Part shown: piece by piece, positions 26,677 to 36,264 of the stretch
Layout: each line of letters opens with the position of its first letter
How positions within the stretch are numbered: position 1 is the first letter of the stretch
Source: Paracoccaceae bacterium
GTDB taxonomy: Bacteria > Pseudomonadota > Alphaproteobacteria > Rhodobacterales > Rhodobacteraceae
Direction of reading: 5' to 3'
Assembly: GCA_014654775.1 (NCBI GenBank)
Contig: JACVZW010000024.1
Span: 1 to 64,000, forward strand
DNA: 64,000 nucleotides
Notes under the pieces: model-generated
The model's database searches: none
Seen by the model: only the letters and a program-made list of their open reading frames with translations
Told to the model about the DNA's origin: nothing
Translations under genes and position numbers: made by a program

Positions 26677-26706
26677 TTGGCATTCCCCTTTGATTGTGGA
26701 TAGAAT
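26677..26706 (+). promoter_or_regulatory. Putative sigma-70 promoter before tolQ
   Basis: TTGGCA (26677-26682) and TAGAAT (26701-26706) are separated by 18 bp, close to the housekeeping consensus. It lies about 50 bp upstream of the tolQ ATG and 87 bp past the ybgC stop, which suggests that tolQRAB can be transcribed separately from ybgC. Confidence 0.45.
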
Positions 26707-26756
26707 CGCCGCTAATGGGCCGCGCCAAGGACGGCCCCGGGACAAGAGCAGGCGTA

Positions 26757-27452
26757 ATGGAAACGGAAACCCTCGCGGCAGCGCAGGAGATTGATTTCTC
26801 TGTGCTTGCGCTTTTCATGAAAGCGACCCTCACCAACAAGCTGGTGCTGATCACCTTGCTGCTGATGAGTTTCTGGTCATGGTCCATCATCATCCAGCGT
26901 GTGCTGACCTTCCGGCGCGCACGTGCCGAGGCGGAGGAATTCGACCGTGCCTTCTGGTCGGGCGAACCGCTGGACGAGCTTTTCGAAGCGATCGGTCCGC
27001 AGCCGCAAGGCGCGAGTGAGCGTATCTTCGTGGCGGCGATGACGGAATGGCGGCGCAGCCATCGGCAGGACGGCAAGCTGATCGCGGGCGCGCAGGCGCG
27101 CATAGACCGGGCGATGGACGTGGCCATTGCACGAGAGAACGAGGCGCTGAACAAGGGCCTCGGGTTCCTTGCCACCACCGGATCGACCGCGCCCTTCATC
27201 GGGCTGTTCGGCACGGTCTGGGGGATCAAGCACAGCTTCGAGCAGATCGCCATCAGCCAGAACACCAACCTTGCCGTCGTGGCGCCGGGGATCGCCGAGG
27301 CCCTGCTGGCCACGGCCATTGGCCTTGTCGCGGCCATTCCGGCGGTGGTGGCCTATAACAAGCTGAACAGCGACAGCGAGCGTATCCTGAACGGGTACGA
27401 AAGCTTTGCCGATGAGTTTTCGACCATCCTGTCGCGCCAGCTGGACGCCTGA
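26757..27452 (+). CDS. tolQ: Tol-Pal system proton channel subunit TolQ
   Basis: A 231-residue inner-membrane protein of the ExbB/MotA type with three spans. The first is LVLITLLLMSFWSWSIIIQR. The conserved channel segment GSTAPFIGLFGTVWGIKHSF and the last span GIAEALLATAIGLVAAIPAV are clear. It forms the proton channel with TolR that energises TolA. ATG at 26757 follows AGAGCAGG. Confidence 0.93.
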   Translation: METETLAAAQEIDFSVLALFMKATLTNKLVLITLLLMSFWSWSIIIQRVLTFRRARAEAEEFDRAFWSGEPLDELFEAIGPQPQGASERIFVAAMTEWRRSHRQDGKLIAGAQARIDRAMDVAIARENEALNKGLGFLATTGSTAPFIGLFGTVWGIKHSFEQIAISQNTNLAVVAPGIAEALLATAIGLVAAIPAVVAYNKLNSDSERILNGYESFADEFSTILSRQLDA

Positions 27453-27455
27453 GCC

Positions 27456-27932
27456 ATGGGGGCAGGGGTTCAGAAGAGTGGCGGGGGTGGTGGCGGTCGC
27501 CGGGGCCGCAGACGGCGCGGCGGCGGGCCGATGTCGGAGATCAACGTCACGCCGTTCATCGACGTGATGCTGGTGCTGCTGATCATCTTTATGGTGGCGG
27601 CGCCGATGCTGACGGTGGGGGTGCCGATCGAACTGCCCGAGACGGCGGCGAATGCCCTGCCGTCAGAGCAGGAGGAGCCGTTGGCCATCACCATGACGGC
27701 GGATGGGCGCCTGCTGATCCAGACGACAGAGACGGCACCCGAAGAGCTGATCACGCGGCTGACAGCGATCGCGGCGGAGCGGACCTCGGACAAGATCTTC
27801 CTGCGGGCGGATGGGTCCATTCCTTATGCACGGGTTGCCGAGGTGATGGGCGCGCTGAATGCGGGCGGGTTCAACAATATCGGTCTGGTCACCGATGCAG
27901 GTGGCCCGACGCTTGATGGTAACGGCGGCTGA
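27456..27932 (+). CDS. tolR: Tol-Pal system subunit TolR
   Basis: A 158-residue ExbD/TolR protein. A Gly/Arg-rich cytoplasmic head (residues 1-25) precedes EINVTPFIDVMLVLLIIFMV, with the channel Asp in its single span. The periplasmic domain follows (LAITMTADGRLLIQ, IFLRADGSIPY). The gene starts 3 bp after tolQ. The long poly-Gly/Arg head is longer than in enterobacterial TolR but common in this order. Confidence 0.93.
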   Translation: MGAGVQKSGGGGGGRRGRRRRGGGPMSEINVTPFIDVMLVLLIIFMVAAPMLTVGVPIELPETAANALPSEQEEPLAITMTADGRLLIQTTETAPEELITRLTAIAAERTSDKIFLRADGSIPYARVAEVMGALNAGGFNNIGLVTDAGGPTLDGNGG

Positions 27933-27946
27933 CGGCCGGGCGGGGC

Positions 27947-29164
27947 ATGGAAAAGGGCCAGATCATTTCGGGTATCGCGCATGCGGGCGTGATCCTCTGG
28001 GTTGTCCTGGGGGATTGGTTGTTCCGTGCCGAAACGCTGCCCGAGATCGAGGTGGCCGAAGTGTCGCTGATGTCGAGCGCGGAGTTCGACGCAATGATGG
28101 CGGCGGCACCGCCACCTGCGGCAGAGCCGATGGAGCCTGCGGCGGAACCCGAGCCGGTCGAGCCTGCGCCCGAGCCCGAAGCGGTGGAGCCGCCCGAACC
28201 CGTGCAGCCTGAGGAACCGCCCCCTCCGGCGGAAGAGCCGCCCCCGGTTGCCCCGCCGGAAGAGCCGCTGCCCGAGGATCTGCCGCAGGAAGCGGTGCCG
28301 CAGCCCATTGAGACGCCCGACCCCGTGGCGCCCATCGCCGAGATCGAACAGCCGATCCCAGTGCCTTTGTCGGATTCGCGCCCGCGCCCGCGCCCCGTGG
28401 ACCGGGTGGCGGCAACGCCGGTCGAAAGCGTCGATGCGCCGGAGGTGGCCGATCAAGTGATCGAGGAAGTGGCGGACGAACCGACCGAAGAGGCTGTGAT
28501 CGTCGAGGAACAGCAGGAAGCGGCGGCCCCAGAAGAGGCCACGACGCAGATCGTGACGGAGGCGGTGGAGACGGAAGAGGATGCGCCGCAGCTGGAGATG
28601 ACCTCGTCCCTGCGCCCGCGTTCTCGGCCTGCGCAGGTGGCGGAAGAGCCGGTCGAGGAAGAGGTCGCAGCGGCGGCGGAGACGGTGGAAGAACCCGCCG
28701 ACGAGGTGACCGAGGACGCAGCGACCGAGGATGCGGTGGCGGCGGCGCTGGCCGAAGCGCTGGCCGAAGACTCGGCGGCGGAAGAGACGGCCTCGGAAGA
28801 GACAGCCTCGGCAGAGACGGCATCGGACCTGCCGGTCGGGCCGCCCATGACGGCGGGCGAACAGGACGCGCTGCGGGTGGCGGTGCAGCAGTGCTGGAAC
28901 GTCGGCGCCTTGTCGATGGAGGCGCTGCGCACGACGGTCACGGTGGCGGTGTCGGTCGGGCAGGACGGGGTTCCGGATGCGGGATCGATCACGTTGATCG
29001 ATTCGAACGGCGAGTCCGATACGGCGACGCGGCAGGCCTTCGAGGCGGCGCGGCGGGCGATCATCCGCTGCGGCGCGCGCGGATTTCCGCTGCCGGCCGA
29101 GAAATTCGAACAGTGGAAGAACATGGAACTTGTGTTCGACCCGAACGGGATGCGGATGCGATGA
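27947..29164 (+). CDS. tolA: Tol-Pal system protein TolA, acidic Pro/Glu-rich form
   Basis: A 405-residue protein with an N-terminal anchor (IISGIAHAGVILWVVLGDWL) and a very long low-complexity middle (about residues 50-290). The C-terminal globular domain is DALRVAVQQCWNVG through FEAARRAIIRCG, including the paired Cys typical of TolA domain III. The middle is rich in Glu, Pro and Ala instead of the Lys/Ala helix of enterobacteria, so it is strongly acidic and probably extended. It spans the periplasm to pull on Pal/TolB. Position between tolR and tolB supports the call. Confidence 0.88.
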   Translation: MEKGQIISGIAHAGVILWVVLGDWLFRAETLPEIEVAEVSLMSSAEFDAMMAAAPPPAAEPMEPAAEPEPVEPAPEPEAVEPPEPVQPEEPPPPAEEPPPVAPPEEPLPEDLPQEAVPQPIETPDPVAPIAEIEQPIPVPLSDSRPRPRPVDRVAATPVESVDAPEVADQVIEEVADEPTEEAVIVEEQQEAAAPEEATTQIVTEAVETEEDAPQLEMTSSLRPRSRPAQVAEEPVEEEVAAAAETVEEPADEVTEDAATEDAVAAALAEALAEDSAAEETASEETASAETASDLPVGPPMTAGEQDALRVAVQQCWNVGALSMEALRTTVTVAVSVGQDGVPDAGSITLIDSNGESDTATRQAFEAARRAIIRCGARGFPLPAEKFEQWKNMELVFDPNGMRMR

Positions 29165-29274
29165 GCGCCGCATGGACAAGACAGGGAGGGCAGGCCGCTC
29201 GCGCGGTTGTGTCCGCAAGGAAGGGCCGTTCGCGGCATGTTGGAAACGATTGACCCGAGGAGCATGAGGTCGGA

Positions 29275-30615
29275 ATGACGTTGATCAGAACCCTCACCCC
29301 CGTGATTGCACTTGCTCTGGGCCTGATGGCCGGGGTCGGTGCCCCCGCTTTGGCCCAGTCGCAGGGGCCGCTGAGGATCACCATCACGGATGGGGTGATC
29401 GAACCCTTGCCCTTTGCCGTGCCTGGCTTTGTGGCCGAGAACGGGGCAGCGGCGGATTATGCCGCCAACATCACGCGTGTCATCGCGACGGATTTGGCGG
29501 GGACGGGGCTGTTCCGGGAAATCCCGGCCGAGGCGCATGTCGCCCGCGTGGCCAGCTTTGATCAGCCTGTGTCCTTTCCCGACTGGCAGGCGATCAATGC
29601 GCAGGCCTTGATCGTGGGCGCGGTGAGCGCGTCCGGCGATCAGATCGTGGTGAAGTTCCGCCTGTTCGATGTGTTCAGCGGCCAGCAGATGGGCGAGGGG
29701 CTGCAATTCGCGGGCACGCCCGACACATGGCGGCGGATGGCGCATAAGGTGGCGGATGCGGTCTATAGCCGGATCACTGGTGAAGGCCCCTATTTCGACA
29801 GCCGGGTCGTCTATGTCGCTGAAAGCGGGCCAAAGAACCAGCGGGTTAAGCGGCTGGCAGTGATGGATTACGACGGGGCCAACGTGGCCTATCTGACCGA
29901 TGGCGGGTCCATCGTGCTGGCCCCGCGCTTTTCCCCGACGGGGAACCAAATCCTGTTCACGAGCTATGAATCCGGCTTCCCGCGGATCTATCTGATGGAT
30001 CTGGGGTCGATGTCGGTGCAGGCTTTGGCGCAGACGGAGGGCAACATGACCTTCGCGCCCCGTTTCGCACCGGATGGGCGGACGGTGGTCTTCAGCCTTG
30101 AACGGGGCGGGAATTCGGACATCTACGCGCTGGATGTTGGCGGCGGGCAAATCCGACAACTGACCAACTCTCCGTCCATCGAGACGGCGCCGAGCTTTTC
30201 GCCCGATGGCAGCCAGATCGTCTTTGAAAGCGACCGCACGGGATCGCAGCAGCTTTACGTGATGCCGGCAAGTGGGGGAGAAGGGCGGCGAATCTCCAAC
30301 GGGCCGGGGCGCTATGGTACGCCTGTCTGGTCGCCGCAGGGGGACTACATTGCCTTCACCAAGCAGAATGCCGGGCGGTTCCATATCGGCGTGATGCGGA
30401 CGGATGGCAGCGAGGAGCGGCTTTTGACGGCCTCGTTCCTGGACGAGGGCCCGACCTGGGCCCCGAACGGGCGCGTGATCATGTTCACCCGTGAAAGCGC
30501 GGGGGCGGGTGGGCAGGCGGCCCTGTTCAGCGTCGACATCTCGGGGCGGAACCTTCGGCAGATTCCCACCGATGGACCGGCCTCGGACCCTGCATGGTCG
30601 CCGCTTCTGCCGTGA
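29275..30615 (+). CDS. tolB: Tol-Pal system beta-propeller protein TolB
   Basis: A 446-residue periplasmic protein with signal peptide ending APALAQ. An N-terminal alpha/beta domain (to about residue 160) leads into the WD40-like propeller. Its repeats include [38 protein letters not shown] and [28 protein letters not shown] precedes the ATG. The protein binds Pal and the TolA system during envelope constriction. Confidence 0.94.
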   Translation: MTLIRTLTPVIALALGLMAGVGAPALAQSQGPLRITITDGVIEPLPFAVPGFVAENGAAADYAANITRVIATDLAGTGLFREIPAEAHVARVASFDQPVSFPDWQAINAQALIVGAVSASGDQIVVKFRLFDVFSGQQMGEGLQFAGTPDTWRRMAHKVADAVYSRITGEGPYFDSRVVYVAESGPKNQRVKRLAVMDYDGANVAYLTDGGSIVLAPRFSPTGNQILFTSYESGFPRIYLMDLGSMSVQALAQTEGNMTFAPRFAPDGRTVVFSLERGGNSDIYALDVGGGQIRQLTNSPSIETAPSFSPDGSQIVFESDRTGSQQLYVMPASGGEGRRISNGPGRYGTPVWSPQGDYIAFTKQNAGRFHIGVMRTDGSEERLLTASFLDEGPTWAPNGRVIMFTRESAGAGGQAALFSVDISGRNLRQIPTDGPASDPAWSPLLP

Positions 30616-30623
30616 GGAGTGTT

Positions 30624-30648
30624 GCGCCGCCGATTCACATGGCGGCGC
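30624..30648 (+). other. GC-rich stem-loop between tolB and pal
   Basis: GCGCCGCC (30624-30631) and GGCGGCGC (30641-30648) form a perfect 8-bp stem with a 9-nt loop just after the tolB stop. No T-run follows, so it may be an mRNA processing or stabilising hairpin, or an attenuating terminator before the highly expressed pal. Confidence 0.5.
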
Positions 30649-30705
30649 GAAGATGATATGGTCGCTGCCAATCGAGCCAAGAACACCGAAAAGGAACACT
30701 GATCC

Positions 30706-31239
30706 ATGACTCTTCTTCCCAAGGCCCTTCTCGTGGTCGCCGTCCTTGGACTGGCGGCCTGCAACAATCCTGACCGTTTCGGCGCGGGCGGTGCCGGGGG
30801 CGCCGGTGGCGTGGGCGGCGTGGGCGCGGGCGGCATCGGCACCTCGGGCCTTGGTGACCCGAGCGACCCGCGGTCGATCGCCTATTTCAATCAGGCCGTG
30901 GGTGACCGCGTGCTGTTTGCGGTGGACCAGTCCACCCTGTCGCCCGAGGCGCGGATGGTGCTGCAGGGGCAGGCGCAGTGGCTGAATGCCAACGCGACTT
31001 ACGCGATCATCATCGAGGGCCATGCCGACGAGCAGGGCACGCGGGAATACAACCTTGCGCTGGGTGCGCGGCGGGCGAGCGCGGTGCAGGACTTCCTGAT
31101 CTCGCAAGGCGTTGCCCCGAACCGGATGCGCACGGTGTCCTACGGCAAGGAACGCCCGATCGAGGTCTGTTCGGATGAGGCCTGCTATCAGCAGAACCGT
31201 CGCGCGGTGACGGTGCTGTCGATGGGGGCGGGGGTCTGA
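30706..31239 (+). CDS. pal: Peptidoglycan-associated lipoprotein Pal
   Basis: A 177-residue outer-membrane lipoprotein with lipobox LGLAACNN. A glycine-rich linker (about residues 27-45) follows, then the OmpA-like domain: VLFAVDQSTLSPEARMVLQG, IIIEGHADEQGTREYNLALG and NRMRTVSYGKERP. The peptidoglycan-binding Asp and Arg positions (HADEQGTREYN) are intact. It anchors the outer membrane to the wall and is the target of the Tol motor. Confidence 0.95.
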   Translation: MTLLPKALLVVAVLGLAACNNPDRFGAGGAGGAGGVGGVGAGGIGTSGLGDPSDPRSIAYFNQAVGDRVLFAVDQSTLSPEARMVLQGQAQWLNANATYAIIIEGHADEQGTREYNLALGARRASAVQDFLISQGVAPNRMRTVSYGKERPIEVCSDEACYQQNRRAVTVLSMGAGV

Positions 31240-31243
31240 CGCG

Positions 31244-32086
31244 ATGCGCATGCTTCGCCTTCTGGCCCTGACGGCCTTTCTGCCGGTGGCGGGGTTTGCG
31301 CAGGATGCGCAGACCCTTGCCGACATCCGGGCCGAGATCGCAGCGCTTCAGGCCGAGTTCAACACGCTGAAATCCGAGCTGGTCAGCACCGGCGCGGCGG
31401 CGACGGGCGTGGCGGGCGGCGATGCGCTGCAGCGGATGGATGCGATCGAAGCCGCGCTGATGCGGCTGACGGGCAAGACCGAAGAGGTGGAACTGAAGCT
31501 GAACCGGGTGGTGGCCGACGGGACCAACCGGATCGGGGACCTTGAGTTCCGCCTGTGCGAGTTGGAAGAGGGTTGCGATATCGCGGCCCTTGGTGAGACG
31601 GCACCCCTTGGCGGTGCGGCGGGTGGCGGGGCGGTGGCCCCGGTCGATCCGGTGGCGACCGATCCGGCGGCGGGCGGCGCGGTTGCGGGCGGGCCTGAAC
31701 TGGCCATCGGCGAACAGGCGGATTTCGACCGGGCCAAGGAGGTGCTCGGTCAGGGTGACTTTCGCGCCGCTGCAGACCTCTTTGCGACCTTTACCCAATC
31801 CTACCCGGGTGGCCCCCTGACGCAGGAAGCGCACTACCTGCGCGGCGAAGCGCTGAGCCAGCAGGGCGATACGGCGGGCGCGGCGCGGAGCTATCTGGAG
31901 GCGTTTTCAGGTCAGCCTTCGGGGCCGCAGGCGGCACCGGCTCTGTTGAAGCTGGGGCAGGCGCTTGGGGCCCTCGGGCAGACGCCTGAGGCCTGCGTCA
32001 CGCTGCAGGAGGTGGGTACGCGGTTCCCGGGTTCGGCGGAGGCTGGACTGGCCGCGTCGGCGATGGCGGGGCTTGGCTGCTCCTGA
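31244..32086 (+). CDS. cpoB: Cell division coordinator CpoB (YbgF)
   Basis: A 280-residue periplasmic protein. The signal ends GFAQ, a coiled-coil segment spans about residues 25-95 (LADIRAEIAALQAEFNTLKS), and a low-complexity Gly/Ala/Pro linker leads to C-terminal TPR repeats (FDRAKEVLGQGDFRAAADLF, GGPLTQEAHYLRGEALSQQG). This is the CpoB layout that couples PBP1B and Tol-Pal. Its TGA overlaps the probable tilS start. Confidence 0.9.
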   Translation: MRMLRLLALTAFLPVAGFAQDAQTLADIRAEIAALQAEFNTLKSELVSTGAAATGVAGGDALQRMDAIEAALMRLTGKTEEVELKLNRVVADGTNRIGDLEFRLCELEEGCDIAALGETAPLGGAAGGGAVAPVDPVATDPAAGGAVAGGPELAIGEQADFDRAKEVLGQGDFRAAADLFATFTQSYPGGPLTQEAHYLRGEALSQQGDTAGAARSYLEAFSGQPSGPQAAPALLKLGQALGALGQTPEACVTLQEVGTRFPGSAEAGLAASAMAGLGCS

Positions 32087-33324
32087 CCCGGGACATCGGG
32101 CATATCTTCCGGCAGGCGCTGGGCGACGCGGGTCGGCAGAAATTGGGGCTGGCGGTTTCGGGCGGCGGGGATTCCGTCGCCCTTTTGCATCTGGCGGTCG
32201 AGGCCGGGTGTACGGTCGCGGTGGCGACGGTGGATCACGGATTGCGGCCCGAGGCGCGGGCGGAGGCGGCTGACGTCGCGGCGCGCTGTGCGGCGCTTGG
32301 CGTGCCGCATGCGGTGCTGGAGTGGCGCTGGGACGGGCGGGGGAACCTTGCTGATGCAGCACGGCGAGGGCGGATGGCGGCGCTGGCCGACTGGGCGCGG
32401 GCGGCGGGACTGGCCGCCGTCGCGTTGGGCCACACGCAGGATGACGTGGCCGAGACCTTCCTGATGCGGCTGGCGCGGGATGCGGGCGTGGACGGGCTGG
32501 CGGCGATGGCCGCGCGGCGCGAGGTCGGGGGGATGACCTTCCTGCGCCCGCTGATGGCGATTTCGCGCGCCGAACTGCGCGGCTGGCTGTTGTCGCGGGG
32601 CCTAGACTGGGCAGAGGACCCGACCAACGAGGATGCGCGCTTTGCCCGCGTGCGGGCACGGCGGGCGGTGGCAGCCATGGCGGATGCAGGGGTCGCAGCG
32701 GAGCAGATCGCGGCACTGGCCGGGCGCATGGCGGATGTGCGCGCGGCACTGGACGGGGCGGTGGCCGAGGCGGCAGCGCGCATCGCGCGGCTGGACCGGG
32801 GGGATGTGATCCTTGAGGGCGCGGGGCTTGCGCAACTGCCCGTGGAAATCCGGCGGCGGCTGATGCGGGCGGCGGTGATGTGGATCGGCTCGGCGGAATA
32901 TGGCCCACGTGGCGCAGAGTTGGAGCGTTTCATCGCGGCGGCGCTGGAGGGGCGGGCGGCAACGTTGGGCGGGTGCCGGATGACGCCGGGGCGCGGTCGG
33001 CTGCGGATCACGCGCGAGGCGCGGGCGGTGGCGGGGCTGGTCTGCGCGATGGATCAGCTCTGGGATGGGCGCTGGCGGCTGACGGGGTCGGAAAACGAAG
33101 GGAATTCCAGCGACTTGACGATCCGTGCGCTGGGGCCCGACGGGCTGGCCCAATTGGCGGGGGCGGAAGGAGCGGCGGTGCCGCGCCTGTCGCTGCTGGC
33201 CGCGCCGGCGGTCTGGCGCGGCGACGTACTGGTGGCGGCCCCGCTGGCGGGGCATGGTGCTGGGTGGAACGCGGCTTGCACTGCGCCATTTGGCCCACTC
33301 TCTGCGGCACCTTTATCGCATTGA
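32083..33324 (+). CDS. tilS: tRNA(Ile)-lysidine synthetase TilS
   Basis: This enzyme converts cytidine to lysidine at the wobble position of tRNA-Ile(CAU) using ATP. The PP-loop LGLAVSGGGDSVALL and LGHTQDDVAETFLMRL and WAEDPTNED are diagnostic. No ATG, GTG or TTG sits where relatives start. TTG at 32143 would begin only a few residues before the PP-loop. CTG at 32083, overlapping the cpoB stop as CTGA, gives a normal N-terminus (TRDIGHIFRQALGDAGRQ). The 413-residue length assumes this start. Confidence 0.88.
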   Translation: MTRDIGHIFRQALGDAGRQKLGLAVSGGGDSVALLHLAVEAGCTVAVATVDHGLRPEARAEAADVAARCAALGVPHAVLEWRWDGRGNLADAARRGRMAALADWARAAGLAAVALGHTQDDVAETFLMRLARDAGVDGLAAMAARREVGGMTFLRPLMAISRAELRGWLLSRGLDWAEDPTNEDARFARVRARRAVAAMADAGVAAEQIAALAGRMADVRAALDGAVAEAAARIARLDRGDVILEGAGLAQLPVEIRRRLMRAAVMWIGSAEYGPRGAELERFIAAALEGRAATLGGCRMTPGRGRLRITREARAVAGLVCAMDQLWDGRWRLTGSENEGNSSDLTIRALGPDGLAQLAGAEGAAVPRLSLLAAPAVWRGDVLVAAPLAGHGAGWNAACTAPFGPLSAAPLSH

Positions 33325-33405
33325 ACCCGGGGGGTTTATCTCTATCTTAGACAGCAACGGGTCACGGGCCGGTTCTGGTGCCGTGGCGGTATGAGGAGAC
33401 ATTTC

Positions 33406-35316
33406 GTGGGCAACGCACGAAACATCGCATTCTGGGTCGTTCTGTTCCTGCTGATCTTGGCCCTGTTCAACCTGTTCAGCGGGAACCAGTCGACGATGTC
33501 GTCGCGGACCCTGTCCTATTCGGAATTCATCAGCCGCGTGGATGCGGGCGAGGTGCAGACCGTGACGCTGGACGGCGAACGGGTTCTGGTGCGGGCAAGG
33601 GACGGATCGCAATACGTGACGATCAAGCCGGAAGGCGAGACTCTGACCGATCGGCTGATCGCCAAGGGCGTTGAAGTGAAGGCCGAGGCGCAGGAACAGT
33701 CGGGCTTCATGTCCGTGCTGGGCATCTGGCTGCCCTTCCTTGTGCTGATCGGGGTGTGGATCTTCTTCATGAACCGCATGCAGGGCGGCGGGCGCGGCGG
33801 CGCGATGGGCTTTGGCAAGTCGCGCGCCAAGCTGCTGACAGAAAAGCATGGCCGCGTGACATTCGACGATGTCGCGGGCATCGACGAAGCCAAGGAAGAG
33901 TTGGAAGAGATCGTGGAATTCCTGCGAAATCCGCAGAAATTCTCGCGGCTTGGAGGCAAGATTCCGAAGGGGGCGCTGCTGGTCGGCCCTCCGGGTACTG
34001 GTAAGACGCTGCTGGCCCGCGCCATCGCGGGTGAGGCGGGCGTGCCGTTCTTCACCATCTCCGGTTCCGATTTCGTCGAAATGTTCGTGGGTGTGGGTGC
34101 GTCCCGCGTCCGTGACATGTTTGAACAGGCGAAGAAGAACGCGCCCTGCATCGTCTTCATCGACGAGATTGACGCCGTGGGCCGTGCCCGTGGCGTGGGT
34201 ATCGGCGGCGGGAATGACGAGCGCGAGCAGACGCTGAACCAGCTTCTGGTGGAGATGGACGGGTTTGAGGCGAACGAGGGCGTGATCATCGTCGCCGCGA
34301 CCAACCGCAAGGACGTGCTGGACCCCGCGCTGCTGCGCCCGGGCCGGTTCGACCGCCAGATCCATGTTCCGAACCCCGATATCAAGGGCCGCGAAAAGAT
34401 CCTTGGCGTGCATGCCCGCAAAGTGCCGCTGGGCCCGGATGTCGACCTGCGCACCATCGCGCGGGGGACGCCCGGTTTCTCGGGCGCCGATCTGATGAAC
34501 CTTGTCAACGAGGCGGCGTTGATGGCCGCGCGCGTGGGGCGGCGGTTCGTCACGATGGAGGATTTCGAAAACGCCAAGGACAAGGTGATGATGGGTGCGG
34601 AGCGTCGGTCCATGGTGCTGACGCCCGACCAGAAGGAAAAGACCGCCTATCACGAGGCTGGCCACGCCATCGTGGGCATCAATATGCCCAAGTGCGACCC
34701 GGTCTATAAGGCGACCATCATCCCGCGCGGCGGTGCCCTTGGCATGGTCGTCAGCCTGCCCGAGATGGACCGGCTGAACATGCACAAGGACGAGGGAAAG
34801 CAGAAGATCGCCATGACCATGGCGGGCAAGGCGGCCGAGATCATCAAATACGGTGAAGAAGGCGTCTCGTCCGGCCCGGCAGGGGATATCCAGCAGGCCT
34901 CGTCTCTTGCGCGTGCGATGGTGATGCGCTGGGGCATGTCGGATAAGGTCGGCAACATCGACTATGCCGAGGCGCATGAAGGCTATCAGGGGAACACGGC
35001 TGGTTTCTCGGTGTCGGCCCACACGAAGGAGCTGATCGAGGACGAGGTGAAGAAGCTGATCGACGAGGGCTATGAAACCGCGCGTCGCATCCTTCTGGAG
35101 AAGGCCGACGATTTCGAGCGGCTGGCGAAGGGCCTTCTGGAATACGAGACGCTGACCGGGGACGAGATCCGCAAGGTGATCGCCGGTGAGACGCTGGGCG
35201 GCGATGACGATGCCGACAAGCCGGCCTCGGGTGGCGGCACAACTTCTATCGCAGCAATCCCGAAGACGCGCCCTAAGACGCCGAAGGCGGGGCCGGAGCC
35301 GGAGCCGATCGTCTAA
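33406..35316 (+). CDS. ftsH: ATP-dependent membrane zinc metalloprotease FtsH
   Basis: A 636-residue hexameric protease. There are two N-terminal spans around a short periplasmic domain, then the AAA module with Walker A GPPGTGKT near residue 193, Walker [12 protein letters not shown] and the second region of homology [11 protein letters not shown]. The zinc site is HEAGH near residue 415. GTG at 33406 is preferred because GAGGAGA lies 7 nt upstream; ATG at 33391 has no such site. It degrades misfolded membrane proteins and LpxC-type targets. Confidence 0.95.
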   Translation: MGNARNIAFWVVLFLLILALFNLFSGNQSTMSSRTLSYSEFISRVDAGEVQTVTLDGERVLVRARDGSQYVTIKPEGETLTDRLIAKGVEVKAEAQEQSGFMSVLGIWLPFLVLIGVWIFFMNRMQGGGRGGAMGFGKSRAKLLTEKHGRVTFDDVAGIDEAKEELEEIVEFLRNPQKFSRLGGKIPKGALLVGPPGTGKTLLARAIAGEAGVPFFTISGSDFVEMFVGVGASRVRDMFEQAKKNAPCIVFIDEIDAVGRARGVGIGGGNDEREQTLNQLLVEMDGFEANEGVIIVAATNRKDVLDPALLRPGRFDRQIHVPNPDIKGREKILGVHARKVPLGPDVDLRTIARGTPGFSGADLMNLVNEAALMAARVGRRFVTMEDFENAKDKVMMGAERRSMVLTPDQKEKTAYHEAGHAIVGINMPKCDPVYKATIIPRGGALGMVVSLPEMDRLNMHKDEGKQKIAMTMAGKAAEIIKYGEEGVSSGPAGDIQQASSLARAMVMRWGMSDKVGNIDYAEAHEGYQGNTAGFSVSAHTKELIEDEVKKLIDEGYETARRILLEKADDFERLAKGLLEYETLTGDEIRKVIAGETLGGDDDADKPASGGGTTSIAAIPKTRPKTPKAGPEPEPIV

Positions 35317-35345
35317 GGCTTCCCTGACCTGCGCGACCATTAAAG

Positions 35346-35374
35346 CCCCGGACCCTGACAGGATCCGGGGTTTT
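35346..35374 (+). terminator. Rho-independent terminator after ftsH
   Basis: CCCCGGA (35346-35352) pairs with TCCGGGG (35364-35370) and is followed by TTTTGCTTT. It lies 30 bp beyond the ftsH stop and closes the tol-pal/tilS/ftsH block. Confidence 0.8.
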
Positions 35375-35482
35375 GCTTTGGGCGGTGGCCCGCCTTCGTC
35401 CGAGGCAGGGGTCTTGCGGCGGTCGATCCGGCGGAGGAGGATGCAGGCGCCTGTTCCGGGGCGTTCAACTACCGAGGGTCTG

Positions 35483-36082
35483 ATGCCTGTTCTGAAACCG
35501 ACCGAATTCGCCGCGCGCATCGTCTGGCTGGGGCTGGTGCGCGACCGGGAGGCGGCGCTGCAGGCCGAGGCGGTGGAGCGGCTGGTCGCCACCTTCGCTG
35601 GCCCCGAAGGCGATGCCCATGGCGGGTTGACCCGCCCCTCCTGCAGCCGGGTGACGGCGCAGTATCCCAAGGGGACGGTGATCCGGAACACGCGGCAATT
35701 CTCCATCCTATCGGCTGAGGAACTGGCCCAGATCGCGGCGCGGATGGGGGTGGAGCGTCTGGACCCCGCGCTGGTGGGCGCGACGATGGTGGTGGAGGGC
35801 ATCCCGGATTTCAGCCACGTGCCGCCCGGCAGCCGCCTGCAGGCGGCAGGGGGCGCGACGCTGGTCGTGGATATTGAGAACCGCCCCTGCACGTTGCCCG
35901 CGCGGCCCATCGAGCAGCGGCACCCGGGCTTTGGCGCGACGTTCAAGGCCGCGGCGGCAGGACGGCGCGGCATCACGGCATGGGTGGAGCGGGAGGGCAC
36001 CTTCGATCTGGGCGAGGCGCTGCGCCTGCACGTCCCCGATCAGCCCGTCTGGGCGCAGTTGGAGGCCGTGCGGGCAAAGTGA
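35483..36082 (+). CDS. MOSC domain protein
   Basis: A 199-residue single-domain MOSC protein. TRPSCSRV supplies the conserved Cys, and GTVIRNTRQFSILSAEELAQ and LVGATMVVEGIPDFSHVPPG match the MOSC beta-barrel core, with GSRLQAAGGATLVVDIENRP following. MOSC proteins are linked to molybdenum cofactor sulfuration or transfer of sulfur to Moco enzymes. Here it stands alone, about 9 kb from modBC. ATG at 35483 follows GAGGG. Confidence 0.82.
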   Translation: MPVLKPTEFAARIVWLGLVRDREAALQAEAVERLVATFAGPEGDAHGGLTRPSCSRVTAQYPKGTVIRNTRQFSILSAEELAQIAARMGVERLDPALVGATMVVEGIPDFSHVPPGSRLQAAGGATLVVDIENRPCTLPARPIEQRHPGFGATFKAAAAGRRGITAWVEREGTFDLGEALRLHVPDQPVWAQLEAVRAK

Positions 36083-36137
36083 TTTCCCGAAGGTGAACGA
36101 TTTTTACCAAGGCGAATTCCCTGCCGCGTGGGCCCCG

Positions 36138-36235
36138 GTTTCCGATCGGAAACGCCAAGTGGCGAATCCGGGGGCAAAAATGTCGGAAAAGCCACTCGCA
36201 TCGCCCGTTTCCCCCGGTATCACGTCGGAAACGGG
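36138..36235 (+). promoter_or_regulatory. Two palindromic elements upstream of fhs
   Basis: A perfect 16-bp palindrome GTTTCCGATCGGAAAC lies at 36138-36153. CCCGTTTCC (36204-36212) and GGAAACGGG (36227-36235) form a second inverted repeat that shares GTTTCC/GGAAAC. A third half-site TCGGAAA is at 36183-36189. Repeated half-sites with dyad symmetry just before fhs suggest a repressor binding region for the one-carbon operon. The regulator is unknown to me. Confidence 0.5.
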
Positions 36236-36264
36236 GGATGAACCCCGCGAAGGGAGCATGGGAC

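Noticed and set aside
25082-27337. 751-codon minus-strand frame across modC, ybgC and tolQ
   Set aside because: Three plus-strand genes with clear motifs occupy the interval; the antisense product shows no domain.
27824-29218. Long Arg/His- and Pro-rich minus-strand frames opposite tolA
   Set aside because: They mirror the low-complexity Glu/Pro coding of tolA and have no start context or motif.
33313-36000. Very long minus-strand open frame opposite ftsH and the MOSC gene
   Set aside because: It is the antisense of well-supported genes, its predicted protein is His/Arg-rich with no domain, and high GC makes such open frames common.
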